This document shows, piece after piece, positions 8,617 to 16,770 of a stretch of DNA of 49,042 bases. Source of the DNA: a virus. The stretch spans positions 1 to 49,042 of IMG/VR virus record IMGVR_UViG_3300027896_000064. One strand, 5' to 3'. The notes under the pieces were generated by a model. That model ran no database searches, was not told where the DNA came from, and saw only the letters and a list, made by a program, of their open reading frames with translations. Each line of letters begins with the position of its first letter. Position 1 is the stretch's first letter. The position numbers and the translations under genes were made by a program.

Positions 8617-9963
8617 TTACAGGAAGCTTAATTCGTAACCAGAGATTTGAAGGGCAAATGAATCACCAGTTCCAAGAACAGCAGTAGTATAAATGTTAAA
8701 ATAACAATTAAAAGCATTTGGAATAACGCAATTCATGCTTCCATAAACCGAATTGGTTGATGTTCCGTATGCAGGAGAAGCAGTAAGCGCACCATATACT
8801 TCATTTGTTGTTGCAAGAGGAGGTTGAGTCCCTCCCGTGCTTCCAGCAGTCGTGCTAGAAATAATGACGTTTGCTGTTTGAGTCGTAGAAGCTCCAACAA
8901 GACTAAAGCGATAGTATGCCCTGTTAACATATTGATACGGAGCATATGTAACAGTTCCAGACCAATATTTATTGGTAGCTTGAGTTGATTGACTAGATAC
9001 AACTACGTTTGCCGTTTGTCCAAGATTAACTTCTCTTCCATTTTGATTATAGAAGGCATCAATTTGAGAAGAAGAGTTTGTTCTAAACAATCCAATCAAT
9101 CGAAAATATGTATAATTTGTTGGAAGTGTTGGAAGTGTTGGATTTGTTGGGCTTACAGAAGCTAGTGTTGCTAATGCGGAACCAGTAGAATTGTAAATGG
9201 CAAAAACATAATAATATGTGTTTGCTACCAAAGATCCCGTATCAAGACCATTTGGCAGACTGTTTGTGCCAAGATTAAGCGTATATGTGGATGAGTTAGA
9301 AACTGAAATACTTTCTCCTGATATATTGGTTACAACCAATTGACCAAAATTTACGTTCAATGAATACACGCTTGCGTAAGAAATATTAATAGATCGTGCA
9401 TCAATAAATGCTGAATTTGATGGAGTTGCAAATGCGGGAACTCCACTTGAATTCATCGTAAGAACCTGACCAGTAGTTCCAAGTGATGCTTGAGCTACAA
9501 TATTTGAAGAGTTCTTATAAACAACTCCTTGATTCGGAATGATGTTCTCAATGGTTCCCCATGCAGTTGTGCTTGAACTTGGTGATACAATAGGAAATTG
9601 CGTTTCCGTACTTGTTGTGGGATTAAATTCAACTAACTGTCCAGTGGGAGTTGTCCCTTGAATTGCACCAACCGTTGTAGATGTTGCTTGGCTTCCATTG
9701 CCAAGAAAGATTGGATACGAGCTAGTTCCATCAGCCCAATTTGTTAATCCAGTCGAAGCATTATAAGAAAGAATGCTATTAGATAAAGGGGTTGGAATCG
9801 TATATTTGCAATAATTGGAATCCTCTCCAACTACTCTTTGAATAACTCCCTGTCCAAGAGCAGTGCAAGTTGTCGGGAAATTGGGATTGCAAGCGGGAGG
9901 TGCATATTGCACGGTTCCGCATCCGCATCCACCACCCCATCCATAGTTATTTCCACATGACAT
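8617..9963 (-). CDS. Tail fibre / adhesin paralogue 3
   Basis: 448 aa. It has a Cys/Gly-rich N-terminus (MSCGNNYGWGGGCGCG), then the module shared with its two upstream neighbours: a P-L-S-N-S-I-L-x-Y-N stretch, WADGTSSYPIFLGN, and one GTTGQVLTMNSSGVPAF repeat unit of the kind found in many phage fibres. The remainder is Ser/Thr/Asn-rich beta sequence ending in NCYFNIYTTAVLGTGDSFAL and GYELSFL. The C-terminal domain is unrelated to those of the neighbours, so the gene is a modular receptor-binding candidate. No hydrolase motif is visible. Confidence 0.7.
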   Translation of the reverse strand: MSCGNNYGWGGGCGCGTVQYAPPACNPNFPTTCTALGQGVIQRVVGEDSNYCKYTIPTPLSNSILSYNASTGLTNWADGTSSYPIFLGNGSQATSTTVGAIQGTTPTGQLVEFNPTTSTETQFPIVSPSSSTTAWGTIENIIPNQGVVYKNSSNIVAQASLGTTGQVLTMNSSGVPAFATPSNSAFIDARSINISYASVYSLNVNFGQLVVTNISGESISVSNSSTYTLNLGTNSLPNGLDTGSLVANTYYYVFAIYNSTGSALATLASVSPTNPTLPTLPTNYTYFRLIGLFRTNSSSQIDAFYNQNGREVNLGQTANVVVSSQSTQATNKYWSGTVTYAPYQYVNRAYYRFSLVGASTTQTANVIISSTTAGSTGGTQPPLATTNEVYGALTASPAYGTSTNSVYGSMNCVIPNAFNCYFNIYTTAVLGTGDSFALQISGYELSFL

Positions 9964-9980
9964 ATTTATTAAAGTTGTAT

Positions 9981-11087
9981 TTAAGCAATGAAAGTACCAG
10001 AAGAATTAAAAGTATGCACCCAAAATGTTGAACCATTTAAAACATATGATGTGACAATTCCTCCAGTAGCGATTTGAGTTGGAGAATTGTAAGAAACAAT
10101 AACAATTCCACTACCACCATTTCCAGCAACATAAGAACTGACGTTGTTATCAGTTCCTCCTCCTCCACCACCTGTATTTGTTGCTCCAGAGGTAGCTAAA
10201 GTAGAAGTATTTGCCCACCCGTTTCCTCCACCACCATTTCCACCAAGGGGAATATTTGTAGGAGACCCTGTATCACGGTTAGATCCACCACCACCCCCAC
10301 CATAATATTGAATAGTTCCATTATAAATTGAACTGGCAATGCCAAGACCTCCCGCGCCACCTCCACCAGCCGCTATATTTGTTCCAGCAGTGCCAACTGC
10401 ACCTGCCCCACCACCTCCTCCTGATCCAGAAAATGTTCCAGTACTTCCTGCGCCACCAGAGTTTCCTTGATTAGAAGTTCCAGCACCACCAGATCCTGCT
10501 GTGCCAGATGTAATGCCACCACCACCACCACCAGAGCCACCGTTAAGCCCAGAAACGCCAGAACTTATTCCATACCCACCACCACCTCCACCAATGGCAT
10601 TAAAGGTTCCAAAACTTGTATTCCCACCATTCACTCCTAATGCAGATGATGCCGAAACAATTCCACCAGAACCAATGATGACGCTATACGTTGCTCCAGT
10701 TACAAGGGGAGATGCAATTTGGATAACTCCACCCCCACCCCCACCTGCACCTCTTGCACCACCAGTCCCACCTCCTGATCCACCTCCACCAACAACAAGG
10801 ATGTTGGCTGCATATCCGATAACAGGAGTTTTAAACAATACACCACTTCCATTTACAGCAAGGTAATATGCGGCTTGAGTGGAAGATTGTTGAATATTTG
10901 GAAGCGTGATTGGAGAAAGTGCTGAACCATCAGCCCAAGAAGATGCTCCCGCATTATAAAGAAACAAAGAATTATTAAGAGGAGTATTAAGCCTGTTGAT
11001 TTGATTGCCATTTTGCCAAACCAACGGCCCCATACCTTTTGCGGTTGGAGCAATAATGCTAAATGGAACTGTATTATAACATGGCAT
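9981..11087 (-). CDS. Glycine-rich tail adhesin (paralogue 2)
   Basis: 368 aa from the ATG at 11087 (MPCYNTVPFS). An in-frame ATG at 11114 would overlap the upstream gene. The N-terminal module (LNTPLNNSLFLYN, SSWADGSALSPITLPNIQQ) is shared with the two flanking fibre genes. From about residue 100 to 340 the protein is dominated by poly-Gly runs separated by short linkers, ending with GNGGSGIVIVSYNSP. Glycine-rich repeats of this type form polyglycine-II sandwich domains in phage adhesins, where the loops between Gly runs make the receptor-binding surface. The last 30 residues form a separate beta segment. I infer a receptor-binding protein with a rapidly evolving tip. Confidence 0.72.
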   Translation of the reverse strand: MPCYNTVPFSIIAPTAKGMGPLVWQNGNQINRLNTPLNNSLFLYNAGASSWADGSALSPITLPNIQQSSTQAAYYLAVNGSGVLFKTPVIGYAANILVVGGGGSGGGTGGARGAGGGGGGVIQIASPLVTGATYSVIIGSGGIVSASSALGVNGGNTSFGTFNAIGGGGGGYGISSGVSGLNGGSGGGGGGITSGTAGSGGAGTSNQGNSGGAGSTGTFSGSGGGGGAGAVGTAGTNIAAGGGGAGGLGIASSIYNGTIQYYGGGGGGSNRDTGSPTNIPLGGNGGGGNGWANTSTLATSGATNTGGGGGGTDNNVSSYVAGNGGSGIVIVSYNSPTQIATGGIVTSYVLNGSTFWVHTFNSSGTFIA

Positions 11088-11091
11088 AATT

Positions 11092-12525
11092 TTATCGCAT
11101 CCTTCGTGCTTCAATGTTTCCGTAAGCCTTCAAATATCCACCACCACCAACAGTAAAATTAGCATATACTCCAAGATAAAGAGTAGTTGATGTTGAAAGT
11201 GAAACTCTCATTGTTTTTGTCGGAATACACAAATCAGTAGACCCCAATGTTGTCGTTTGATTTGATGAATTAGATGCATTTAAAGTTGATCCATAGCTAT
11301 CAAGCGACCCACTTGGAAGAGCAAATGCAGAACTTGATGTGCTTATTCCAATTTTAAGATTAGTTAGACTACAAGCATTTAAGTTAAATTGACCTAATGC
11401 GCGAATATCCCAATCTCCAGCAGTAAGACTTATTGAAATAATATTCGCTTGAACTCCAGTACTAATAGTAACCAGAGTTCCACTTGAAAGAAGTGAAACA
11501 TTACCCCATTCTCCGACATATCCACCAGCAGCATTTGACCCATCTTTAACTCCAATGATTCCAGTTTGCCATATTGGAGCAGTTGCCCCACTGTTGGTAG
11601 TAAGAAGTTGGTTTGCAGTCCCAATTCCTAAAGTTGTAGTCGTTGCAGATGCTGTTTGATATGGCAATGATCCAGCAGCACCTCCTGTAATGTTGGTTGC
11701 GGTTGTAGCAGTTGTCGCAGTCGTTGCAGTTGCTGGAGTTCCCCATGTGGGAATTCCCGTTCCTCCAGATAGCAAGGATTGACCTGTAGTTCCAGCAGCA
11801 GTAAATCCAGTTGTTCCACTGGCAGATTGATAAACAATTTCACCAGCAGCCCCTCCTGTTACATTGGTTGCTGTTGTGGCCGTTGTTGCAGTAGTAGCAG
11901 TAGTTGCGGTTGTGGCAGTTGTCGCAGTGTTTGCAGTAAGTGCCGTTGTAGCAGTAGTAGCAGTTGCTGCATTGCCAGAAATATTGGTTGACCATACTGG
12001 AGTTCCTGTACCTCCACTGGTTAAAACTTGTCCAGCAATACCCGTTGCGGTAAATGAAGTAATGCTTGGAGCAGATTGGTAAACAACTTGTCCATAAGAT
12101 CCTCCAGCAATTGTAGTTGCAGTAGGAGCAAGTGGAACATCCCACTCTGGAAGACCAGAAACACCAACTTTTAATACTGTTCCTGTTGCGCCAATTGGCA
12201 ACATGACTGTTGTGCTGGGCGCAATTTGATAAGGGATTGATCCTGCTTGTCCATCAAATACATTTTTTGCAATGTCTGCATATGCTGGACTATAATATGC
12301 AAGTTTCCCTGTATTATCTGCACCTACAAAATATGTTGCTCCATCTGGATTTGTCTGAAGATTGGGAAGGTAAATTGGAAGCTGGACAGAACCATCAGCA
12401 ACTACAAATGTTTGTCCATTCCATGTCTGTAATGCTGGAGTTGACCCCGGAACAATAGGATATGGTGATCCACACCCACAAAAAGTGGTTTCTCCACAGC
12501 AAGATTGTCCATTTTGATAATTCAT
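11092..12525 (-). CDS. Tail fibre with tandem YQ/GP-W repeats (paralogue 1)
   Basis: 477 aa, start overlapping the endolysin stop as TAATG. The N-terminus is Cys-rich (SCCGETTFCGCGSPYP), followed by the shared adhesin module (VADGSVQLPIYLPN). Residues about 90-330 hold four imperfect units of about 45 aa, each with a YQ strand near its start and a Gly-x-Pro-x-Trp closing turn (SGLPEW, GTGTPVW, GTGIPTW, SGATAPIW), a fibre repeat widespread in tailed phages. Between them run Thr/Ala-only linkers (TATTATTATT...). The C-terminal about 130 residues form a different beta domain, probably the receptor-binding head. No enzymatic residues are seen. Confidence 0.72.
   Translation of the reverse strand: MNYQNGQSCCGETTFCGCGSPYPIVPGSTPALQTWNGQTFVVADGSVQLPIYLPNLQTNPDGATYFVGADNTGKLAYYSPAYADIAKNVFDGQAGSIPYQIAPSTTVMLPIGATGTVLKVGVSGLPEWDVPLAPTATTIAGGSYGQVVYQSAPSITSFTATGIAGQVLTSGGTGTPVWSTNISGNAATATTATTALTANTATTATTATTATTATTATTATNVTGGAAGEIVYQSASGTTGFTAAGTTGQSLLSGGTGIPTWGTPATATTATTATTATNITGGAAGSLPYQTASATTTTLGIGTANQLLTTNSGATAPIWQTGIIGVKDGSNAAGGYVGEWGNVSLLSSGTLVTISTGVQANIISISLTAGDWDIRALGQFNLNACSLTNLKIGISTSSSAFALPSGSLDSYGSTLNASNSSNQTTTLGSTDLCIPTKTMRVSLSTSTTLYLGVYANFTVGGGGYLKAYGNIEARRMR
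11690..11972. repeat. Degenerate triplet/hexanucleotide tracts coding Thr-Ala linkers
   Basis: Two tracts (about 11692-11736 and 11864-11972) consist of repeating GTT/GTA-GCA/GCC triplets on the plus strand, which read as Thr-Ala-Thr-Thr-Ala-Thr on the coding strand. The codons are partly varied, so selection on protein and some slippage are both plausible. They separate fibre repeat units. Confidence 0.7.
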
Positions 12526-13082
12526 TAAGCAAAGGTTTGGATCATTTGTTGATCTCGATTAAGCCAACCTCGCAGATTATTACTCAAGTCGAGTCTTCTG
12601 TCAGCAATTTGTTTATAATGCTCGTCGTTATATAAACCAATCTTGATGCAAAGAGAATGAGCATCTTCTTGAAATGCTGCGCCTTCAGTTAAAGATCCAA
12701 TTTTACCATCAATATTAATATGAACTCCTAATGAATTAATTGATTCTTGAAGTATTTTAAAAGCAGTTCCCAATCCTTCATTAACAGCAATGTTGGCAAC
12801 CTCTTCTCCCACTCCTTTTGGCAATAAATCTGCACTAGATTCAGCCCAATAATTGTCGTGATATTTATCTGCAAACCATTGTGGTGTAGGATTATCTGGC
12901 AAATAATCATCTTTTTGATTTAATCCACACATGGTTATACCTGCGCCATCATGATCATCTTCTTTTACAATATTTCCTTGATGATCAACCGTTGCTTCTA
13001 CGTTGCAAATAAAACGCAACCAAAAACAAAATCTGTCAGGAAATTTTGTATGTGCCGCTTCTATGATGTCATCAATTGTCAT
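12525..13082 (-). CDS. Endolysin, GH108-type N-acetylmuramidase
   Basis: 185 aa. It fits the glycoside hydrolase 108 family with a C-terminal peptidoglycan-binding region. The catalytic Glu candidate is E29 in CNVEATVD, followed by DHDGAGITMCGLNQ at about 43-56, equivalent to the family's D-x-G-G-x-T-x-x-G-I block with one Gly changed. The C-terminal region, from about NIAVNEGLGTAFKILQESIN to INIDGKIGSLTEGA, matches the PG-binding-3 layout (N-x-G...A...LQ...G...DG..G). It should cleave glycan strands of peptidoglycan. The start overlaps the upstream membrane-protein stop as ATGA, part of the lysis cassette. No signal peptide is seen, so it needs a holin for release. Confidence 0.85.
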   Translation of the reverse strand: MTIDDIIEAAHTKFPDRFCFWLRFICNVEATVDHQGNIVKEDDHDGAGITMCGLNQKDDYLPDNPTPQWFADKYHDNYWAESSADLLPKGVGEEVANIAVNEGLGTAFKILQESINSLGVHINIDGKIGSLTEGAAFQEDAHSLCIKIGLYNDEHYKQIADRRLDLSNNLRGWLNRDQQMIQTFA

Positions 13083-13384
13083 AAATCTTTAGCTTGAATT
13101 GGATGAGTCGGCTCTTGATTTTCCTCAAAATCACTGACCGAATCAGATTCAAATGGTTTCTGAATAAGCTTTGATCCACGATTAGCCGCAAATATGGAAG
13201 CAACCCAAGTCAAAGCAGAGGATGGATTAAATGGAGTTTCTGGATTGTGGTAATGAGAATATACGGTGTATCCAATAAGAACTCCGAATGCACAAACAAG
13301 AATAATCTCCCAGACTAAAAACGAAATACGAAGGCTTGATGGAGTGCCGTTTGTTTCGCTGACAATCCCCTGTAGGAAGTTCAT
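13079..13384 (-). CDS. Small membrane protein of the lysis cassette (holin candidate)
   Basis: 101 aa from the ATG at 13384, which overlaps the upstream stop as ATGA; an ATG at 13405 is also in frame. It has a strong transmembrane helix about residues 23-43 (LVWEIILVCAFGVLIGYTVY) and a weaker hydrophobic stretch near 56-68 (SSALTWVASIFAA), then a polar acidic tail. Its place directly before the endolysin makes it a holin candidate. The 95-aa membrane protein three genes upstream is the competing candidate. Confidence 0.6.
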   Translation of the reverse strand: MNFLQGIVSETNGTPSSLRISFLVWEIILVCAFGVLIGYTVYSHYHNPETPFNPSSALTWVASIFAANRGSKLIQKPFESDSVSDFEENQEPTHPIQAKDL

Positions 13385-13818
13385 GGAATGAAATGTGCCA
13401 TCCATGCCAAAAAGTATCTTCCAGCAGCATAGGCGGCAGTAAAACCCATTACAAAGAATCCTAGCTCAATCACCCACTTCCAAGGAGGTAGAATAGGAAG
13501 TTGAAATCCTTGATACCCAGAAAGAAACCAAAATCCACAAATGATACTAAACAAATAAATCAAAACGTCTCTTTGTTTTGCGTTGTTGTGTGCCTCTAAT
13601 TGCCATTTGTCAGCAAGAATAGTCTGTTCTTGGAGCTTTGTTAATTCTTCTTGATAGTCCGATTGTGCTTTTTGGAGTTGGATTTTCTCATCTTTTGCCA
13701 ACAATTGCATATGTCGGACAGTCTCAATAATCTCTGATCGGCTTATTTCTGCTTTTGACGTATATAGAAATGTCGAAAACATCGACATGACGGAAATGAT
13801 ATGTACAAGTTTTTTCAT
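13381..13818 (-). CDS. Signal-anchored coiled-coil membrane protein of the lysis cassette (spanin- or holin-like)
   Basis: 145 aa. N-terminal signal-like segment (KKLVHIISVMSMFSTFLYTS), then a charged coiled coil about 25-82 (ETVRHMQLLAKDEKIQLQKA onward, with LTKLQEQ), and two hydrophobic helices near the C-terminus (about 85-103 and 115-140). The coiled coil in the periplasm resembles an inner-membrane spanin, but classical i-spanins have only an N-terminal anchor. The two C-terminal helices are unusual, so holin-like or fusion roles are open. It starts on the ATGA overlap with the small lipoprotein gene. Confidence 0.6.
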   Translation of the reverse strand: MKKLVHIISVMSMFSTFLYTSKAEISRSEIIETVRHMQLLAKDEKIQLQKAQSDYQEELTKLQEQTILADKWQLEAHNNAKQRDVLIYLFSIICGFWFLSGYQGFQLPILPPWKWVIELGFFVMGFTAAYAAGRYFLAWMAHFIP

Positions 13819-13979
13819 TTTGTAGACATTAGATATTTTTCAACAACCACTGCCTTGCCATCTATGCGATCACTATCGGAGATAGCTGCATTAATATGTA
13901 TATCTTGTGTGGGAATTACACGCACGGGGGCATGGGCGCATCCAAAAAACAATATAGCAACAAACGGAAAATATCTCAT
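13815..13979 (-). CDS. Short lipoprotein, o-spanin candidate
   Basis: 54 aa, short enough to be overlooked. Begins MRYFPFVAILFFGCAHAPVR: a short signal peptide with lipobox FFGC, so mature lipoprotein would start at Cys14. The mature part is about 41 residues. Both ends overlap neighbours as ATGA (13976-13979 and 13815-13818). Gram-negative phages use small outer-membrane lipoproteins as o-spanins to fuse inner and outer membranes at the last step of lysis, and the location between two membrane-protein genes and upstream of an endolysin supports that role. Confidence 0.7.
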   Translation of the reverse strand: MRYFPFVAILFFGCAHAPVRVIPTQDIHINAAISDSDRIDGKAVVVEKYLMSTK

Positions 13980-14263
13980 CGTCCAGAAGGTGATTCACCT
14001 TTAACGTGATTTTGGGTTGCGTCTACGCTTTCTGACATATCAGGATGACTTTTGTACCATAGCGATTGAACTCTAGGTTTCATCCAATCCGAATCTTCTT
14101 CTACTCGCACAAGGCTGAAGTGATCTACCAGAACAAACCAAACTCCAGCAAAGAAAATACACAATGTAGCTAATCCATACGCTTTAAGATAACCAAGGAT
14201 TACATTAAGTATTGCGGCAACCTCATCTTTTGAGCGTTGATCTGAAGAGATATCGTTTGCCAT
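13976..14263 (-). CDS. Single-span membrane protein of the lysis cassette (holin/antiholin candidate)
   Basis: 95 aa. A polar N-terminus (MANDISSDQRSKDEVAAILN) is followed by one transmembrane helix at about 31-50 (LATLCIFFAGVWFVLVDHFS) and a hydrophilic C-terminal tail of about 45 residues. One-span N-in/C-out proteins of this size serve as class III holins, and others are antiholins. It is the first gene of the ATGA-coupled lysis cassette. No family is recognised with certainty. Confidence 0.55.
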   Translation of the reverse strand: MANDISSDQRSKDEVAAILNVILGYLKAYGLATLCIFFAGVWFVLVDHFSLVRVEEDSDWMKPRVQSLWYKSHPDMSESVDATQNHVKGESPSGR

Positions 14264-14266
14264 AAA

Positions 14267-14638
14267 TTAGGTTGTTGGCGAAACGGCTGGTTTAACTGGA
14301 ACCACTGGAGGGGTTTTATAAAGAGCAAGCAGTGATGCGGAAATTTTTTCTGGAGTTGATCCAAGAAGTTCAATAAGCCTCGCATTTACATCCGCATCAG
14401 TAAATTCTCCAGCAGCAATATAAGAAGATTTAGACCAAAGTATTACTTTATGGTTTACTTGTTTAATAACTGCAAAAGCAATTTGTGCTATATTGTCATA
14501 AGTAACTTGATAATTCAATTCACCAGAAATTGTAATGGTAGGAAAGATTTTACCATTAAGAGGAGGAGGTGTTACAACTACTGGAGAAGTTAAAGCGATC
14601 CCTCCACTTGAAGTTGGTATTGAAGATATGAAACTCAT
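14267..14638 (-). CDS. Hypothetical protein between repeat fibre and lysis genes
   Basis: 123 aa. No domain recognised. Begins MSFISSIPTSSGGIALTSPV, has a Pro/Val-rich segment, then a beta section (TISGELNYQVTYDNIAQIAF) and a helical C-terminal half ending in PPVVPVKPAVSPTT. It is encoded two bases from the 607-aa repeat protein, so it may be its chaperone or a small structural protein. This is inference from position only. Confidence 0.5.
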   Translation of the reverse strand: MSFISSIPTSSGGIALTSPVVVTPPPLNGKIFPTITISGELNYQVTYDNIAQIAFAVIKQVNHKVILWSKSSYIAAGEFTDADVNARLIELLGSTPEKISASLLALYKTPPVVPVKPAVSPTT

Positions 14639-14640
14639 AA

Positions 14641-16464
14641 TTATTTGTTAATGAAAAATGGCAATTTAAGCAATGAAGAAGTTCCAAATGGTTTAACTTT
14701 TCCTAAAATATAATTCAAAGGAAATGGAAAATTCAACATCACATAAATGTTAATTGATGGAGTTGATGGAGCATGATAAGTAATTGTTCCAAGAACTGTT
14801 GCTTGAAGTGGCTTTTGTGCTGGAGAATAGACATCAGCATTTCCCGTAATCAAGCATACTGAAATTCCACTTGCTCCTGTACTTCCAACAAATATAGCAT
14901 TTCCTGTAACAGTTGCACCAGACTGCATGAAATCAGTCCCTTGGAACTTCCAAGTCGTGATGACATTGTTTGCGGAGTCGTAGGTTATTCCATTGACCGG
15001 GCCGTTTGCGTATCCTGTAATGTCTACAGCAACGCCGCTAGTTGCGGTCACATAACGGAAACGAGCATTTCCAGTTATTAGTCCGATATTGATTGAGGTA
15101 TCGTTAAAATCTCCATTGGAAATTGCTGATGGACTTGTTGATCCAATTACTCCTTGGTTTTGGGAAGCATCGTGGAAAGATGCCGTAGTGCCTCCAGCAG
15201 TTCCTACTTGTCCAGAGTTGTAGGAATTGCCATAGAAAGCACTTGTTCCTGTTACAACGCCAGCATTGTGGGAGTTGTCTTGGAAAGTAAGGGATAAGCC
15301 ATAGCCAGTACCGGGATAACTGATTGTCCCATTATTGTAGCTGTTGTTAAAAAACTGAACAGTTCCATTGGTTAGCGTTCCAGCATTGTAACTGGAATTA
15401 TAGAACCGTACATTTTCACTACTTCCAGTAGACCCTGTGCTGGCAAAAACCGATGTGTTGTAAAATTCTACATCACCTGCAATTGAAATAGGAATAGCAA
15501 ATTGAGTAGGGCCATAAAGAGTTAGTCCTAAAAGAGATGCGCTTCCAGATGAGTCTTGTGTAGGCCAGCAGTCAAAAAAAGTTACTTGGTCATCATTTGA
15601 TGCTGTTGGAATTGGTGCGCCATATGTTCCGTTAGTATCAAACCAATTATTTGTATCACCCCAATCTCCATTTTGATCTCCTCCCGGCCCAAGGTCGCTA
15701 AAATAAGTTCCATATCCTATATAAATTGCTCCTTTATTTCCTCCTCCAGCATATTCTCCACCCACAACAACATTAGGATTAGGATAAATTACAGTAGGAT
15801 ATGCATCTAAAAACCCAAAATTTTGGGAGTAGTCGTATAAAGAAATACTACCAAAAATATAAGCATAATTAGCTGTGGAATTGTAGAAATTAATAGCAAC
15901 ATCTCCAGAATCGCCATTTTCATTTTCCATGTAACCACCGCTTTCAAAATTAGTGGTTTCAAAATTAACAATTTGAATTAAATGATTAGCAGAATCATAG
16001 GCTCCATTAATCGACACTCCAACTCCATACCCAGTAACATCAGTTATTTGATATATACTACCATTTAATGTTGCTGTAAGGTAATTAAATGTTGATTTTC
16101 CAACAACTATTGAACGGTTAGTTGCTGTATTGTTAAAAACAGCATTTCCTGTTAATCCATTTAGGGAGTCAATACCAGAAGAATTGTCTAAATAAGAATT
16201 TCCATTAAATGTAGCTAAATTGCAAGATAGGTCATATCCATAATAAGTACTAGCTAAATATGTATTATCGTTAAAGATTGCAGTATTTACGCCAGTGTTA
16301 TCAGCATTTGAATCTGATTGCATTGGAGTTTGGACAATAATATCGTCCGAAACGGTTGGGATTACTCCAGCGGGAACCGTAGCTCCTACATCTGTCCACC
16401 AATTTGCTACATTACTATAGGTTTCATCCCCACTTGAGGTAGCGTTAAAATAAAGAGTTGCCAT
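14641..16464 (-). CDS. Large repeat-containing beta-helix protein (tailspike/fibre-like)
   Basis: 607 aa, low in charge and very rich in Asn, Ser, Thr, Gly and Tyr. The middle, about residues 330-460, carries a ladder of imperfect 17-20-residue repeats with the form F-x-(N/D)-x-S-x-N-x-G-x-(I/V/L): FYNSSYNAGTLTNGTVQFFN, then SYNNGTI, FQDNSHNAGVVTGTSAF, FYGNSYNSGQV, FHDASQNQGVIG and FNDTSINIGLITGNARFR. Such regular short repeats are expected to form a right-handed beta-helix or solenoid. Related but weaker versions occur near residues 65-130 (AIFNDN, ATFNGNSY, AVFNNTATN). The C-terminus becomes hydrophobic and aromatic (MLNFPFPLNYIL). A virion-surface spike or head fibre is likely. No depolymerase catalytic pair can be pointed to. 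Confidence 0.6.
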   Translation of the reverse strand: MATLYFNATSSGDETYSNVANWWTDVGATVPAGVIPTVSDDIIVQTPMQSDSNADNTGVNTAIFNDNTYLASTYYGYDLSCNLATFNGNSYLDNSSGIDSLNGLTGNAVFNNTATNRSIVVGKSTFNYLTATLNGSIYQITDVTGYGVGVSINGAYDSANHLIQIVNFETTNFESGGYMENENGDSGDVAINFYNSTANYAYIFGSISLYDYSQNFGFLDAYPTVIYPNPNVVVGGEYAGGGNKGAIYIGYGTYFSDLGPGGDQNGDWGDTNNWFDTNGTYGAPIPTASNDDQVTFFDCWPTQDSSGSASLLGLTLYGPTQFAIPISIAGDVEFYNTSVFASTGSTGSSENVRFYNSSYNAGTLTNGTVQFFNNSYNNGTISYPGTGYGLSLTFQDNSHNAGVVTGTSAFYGNSYNSGQVGTAGGTTASFHDASQNQGVIGSTSPSAISNGDFNDTSINIGLITGNARFRYVTATSGVAVDITGYANGPVNGITYDSANNVITTWKFQGTDFMQSGATVTGNAIFVGSTGASGISVCLITGNADVYSPAQKPLQATVLGTITYHAPSTPSINIYVMLNFPFPLNYILGKVKPFGTSSLLKLPFFINK

Positions 16465-16472
16465 AAGTTGCC

Positions 16473-16712
16473 CTAGCTACGGACAACCGAAGTCAGATTG
16501 CCGCTACCATCGTAAGTAAGGGTCAATGTCAAAACGACACTACCATTGGCATCAAAATACTGAACCGTGCCGGGATTGGTTCCCGAATAATTAGAAAGGG
16601 TAATGCTTGTCCAAGCTGGATTGGTTCCAGAGATAGCATTAAAAATCTGCCAATTTTGTTCACTACTTGTGGTATCAACAAATGGGGCGAATGCAAGAGG
16701 AGTATAAGACAT
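16473..16712 (-). CDS. Small Ser/Thr-rich beta protein
   Basis: 79 aa, MSYTPLAFAPFVDTTSSEQN at the start, then strands YSGTNPGTVQYFDANGSVVL and TYDGSGNLTSVVRS. The last segment resembles a YD-type hairpin turn. No signal peptide or membrane helix is present. Located between the 225-aa head protein and the 607-aa repeat protein; a small capsid or head-fibre component is the simplest guess. Confidence 0.55.
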   Translation of the reverse strand: MSYTPLAFAPFVDTTSSEQNWQIFNAISGTNPAWTSITLSNYSGTNPGTVQYFDANGSVVLTLTLTYDGSGNLTSVVRS

Positions 16713-16731
16713 GACAGATTATAGTTGGATG

Positions 16732-16757
16732 TAGCGGGGGCTTTTACACCCCCGCTA
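16732..16757. other. GC-rich hairpin between head genes
   Basis: TAGCGGGGG and CCCCCGCTA form a perfect 9-bp stem with an 8-base loop in the 58-base gap between two minus-strand genes. No U-tract follows on the minus strand, so it is not a standard intrinsic terminator. It could act as an mRNA processing or stability element, or a weak attenuator. Confidence 0.6.
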
Positions 16758-16770
16758 TATCAATCAGAGT

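Noticed and set aside
11690-11972. CRISPR-like or satellite array
   Set aside because: The repeat unit is 3 to 6 bases, with no spacers, and it encodes a linker in an obvious fibre gene.
11779-12082. Ser/Cys-rich and Val/Ala-rich ORFs overlapping the fibre gene
   Set aside because: They are alternative-frame readings of the coding triplet repeats.
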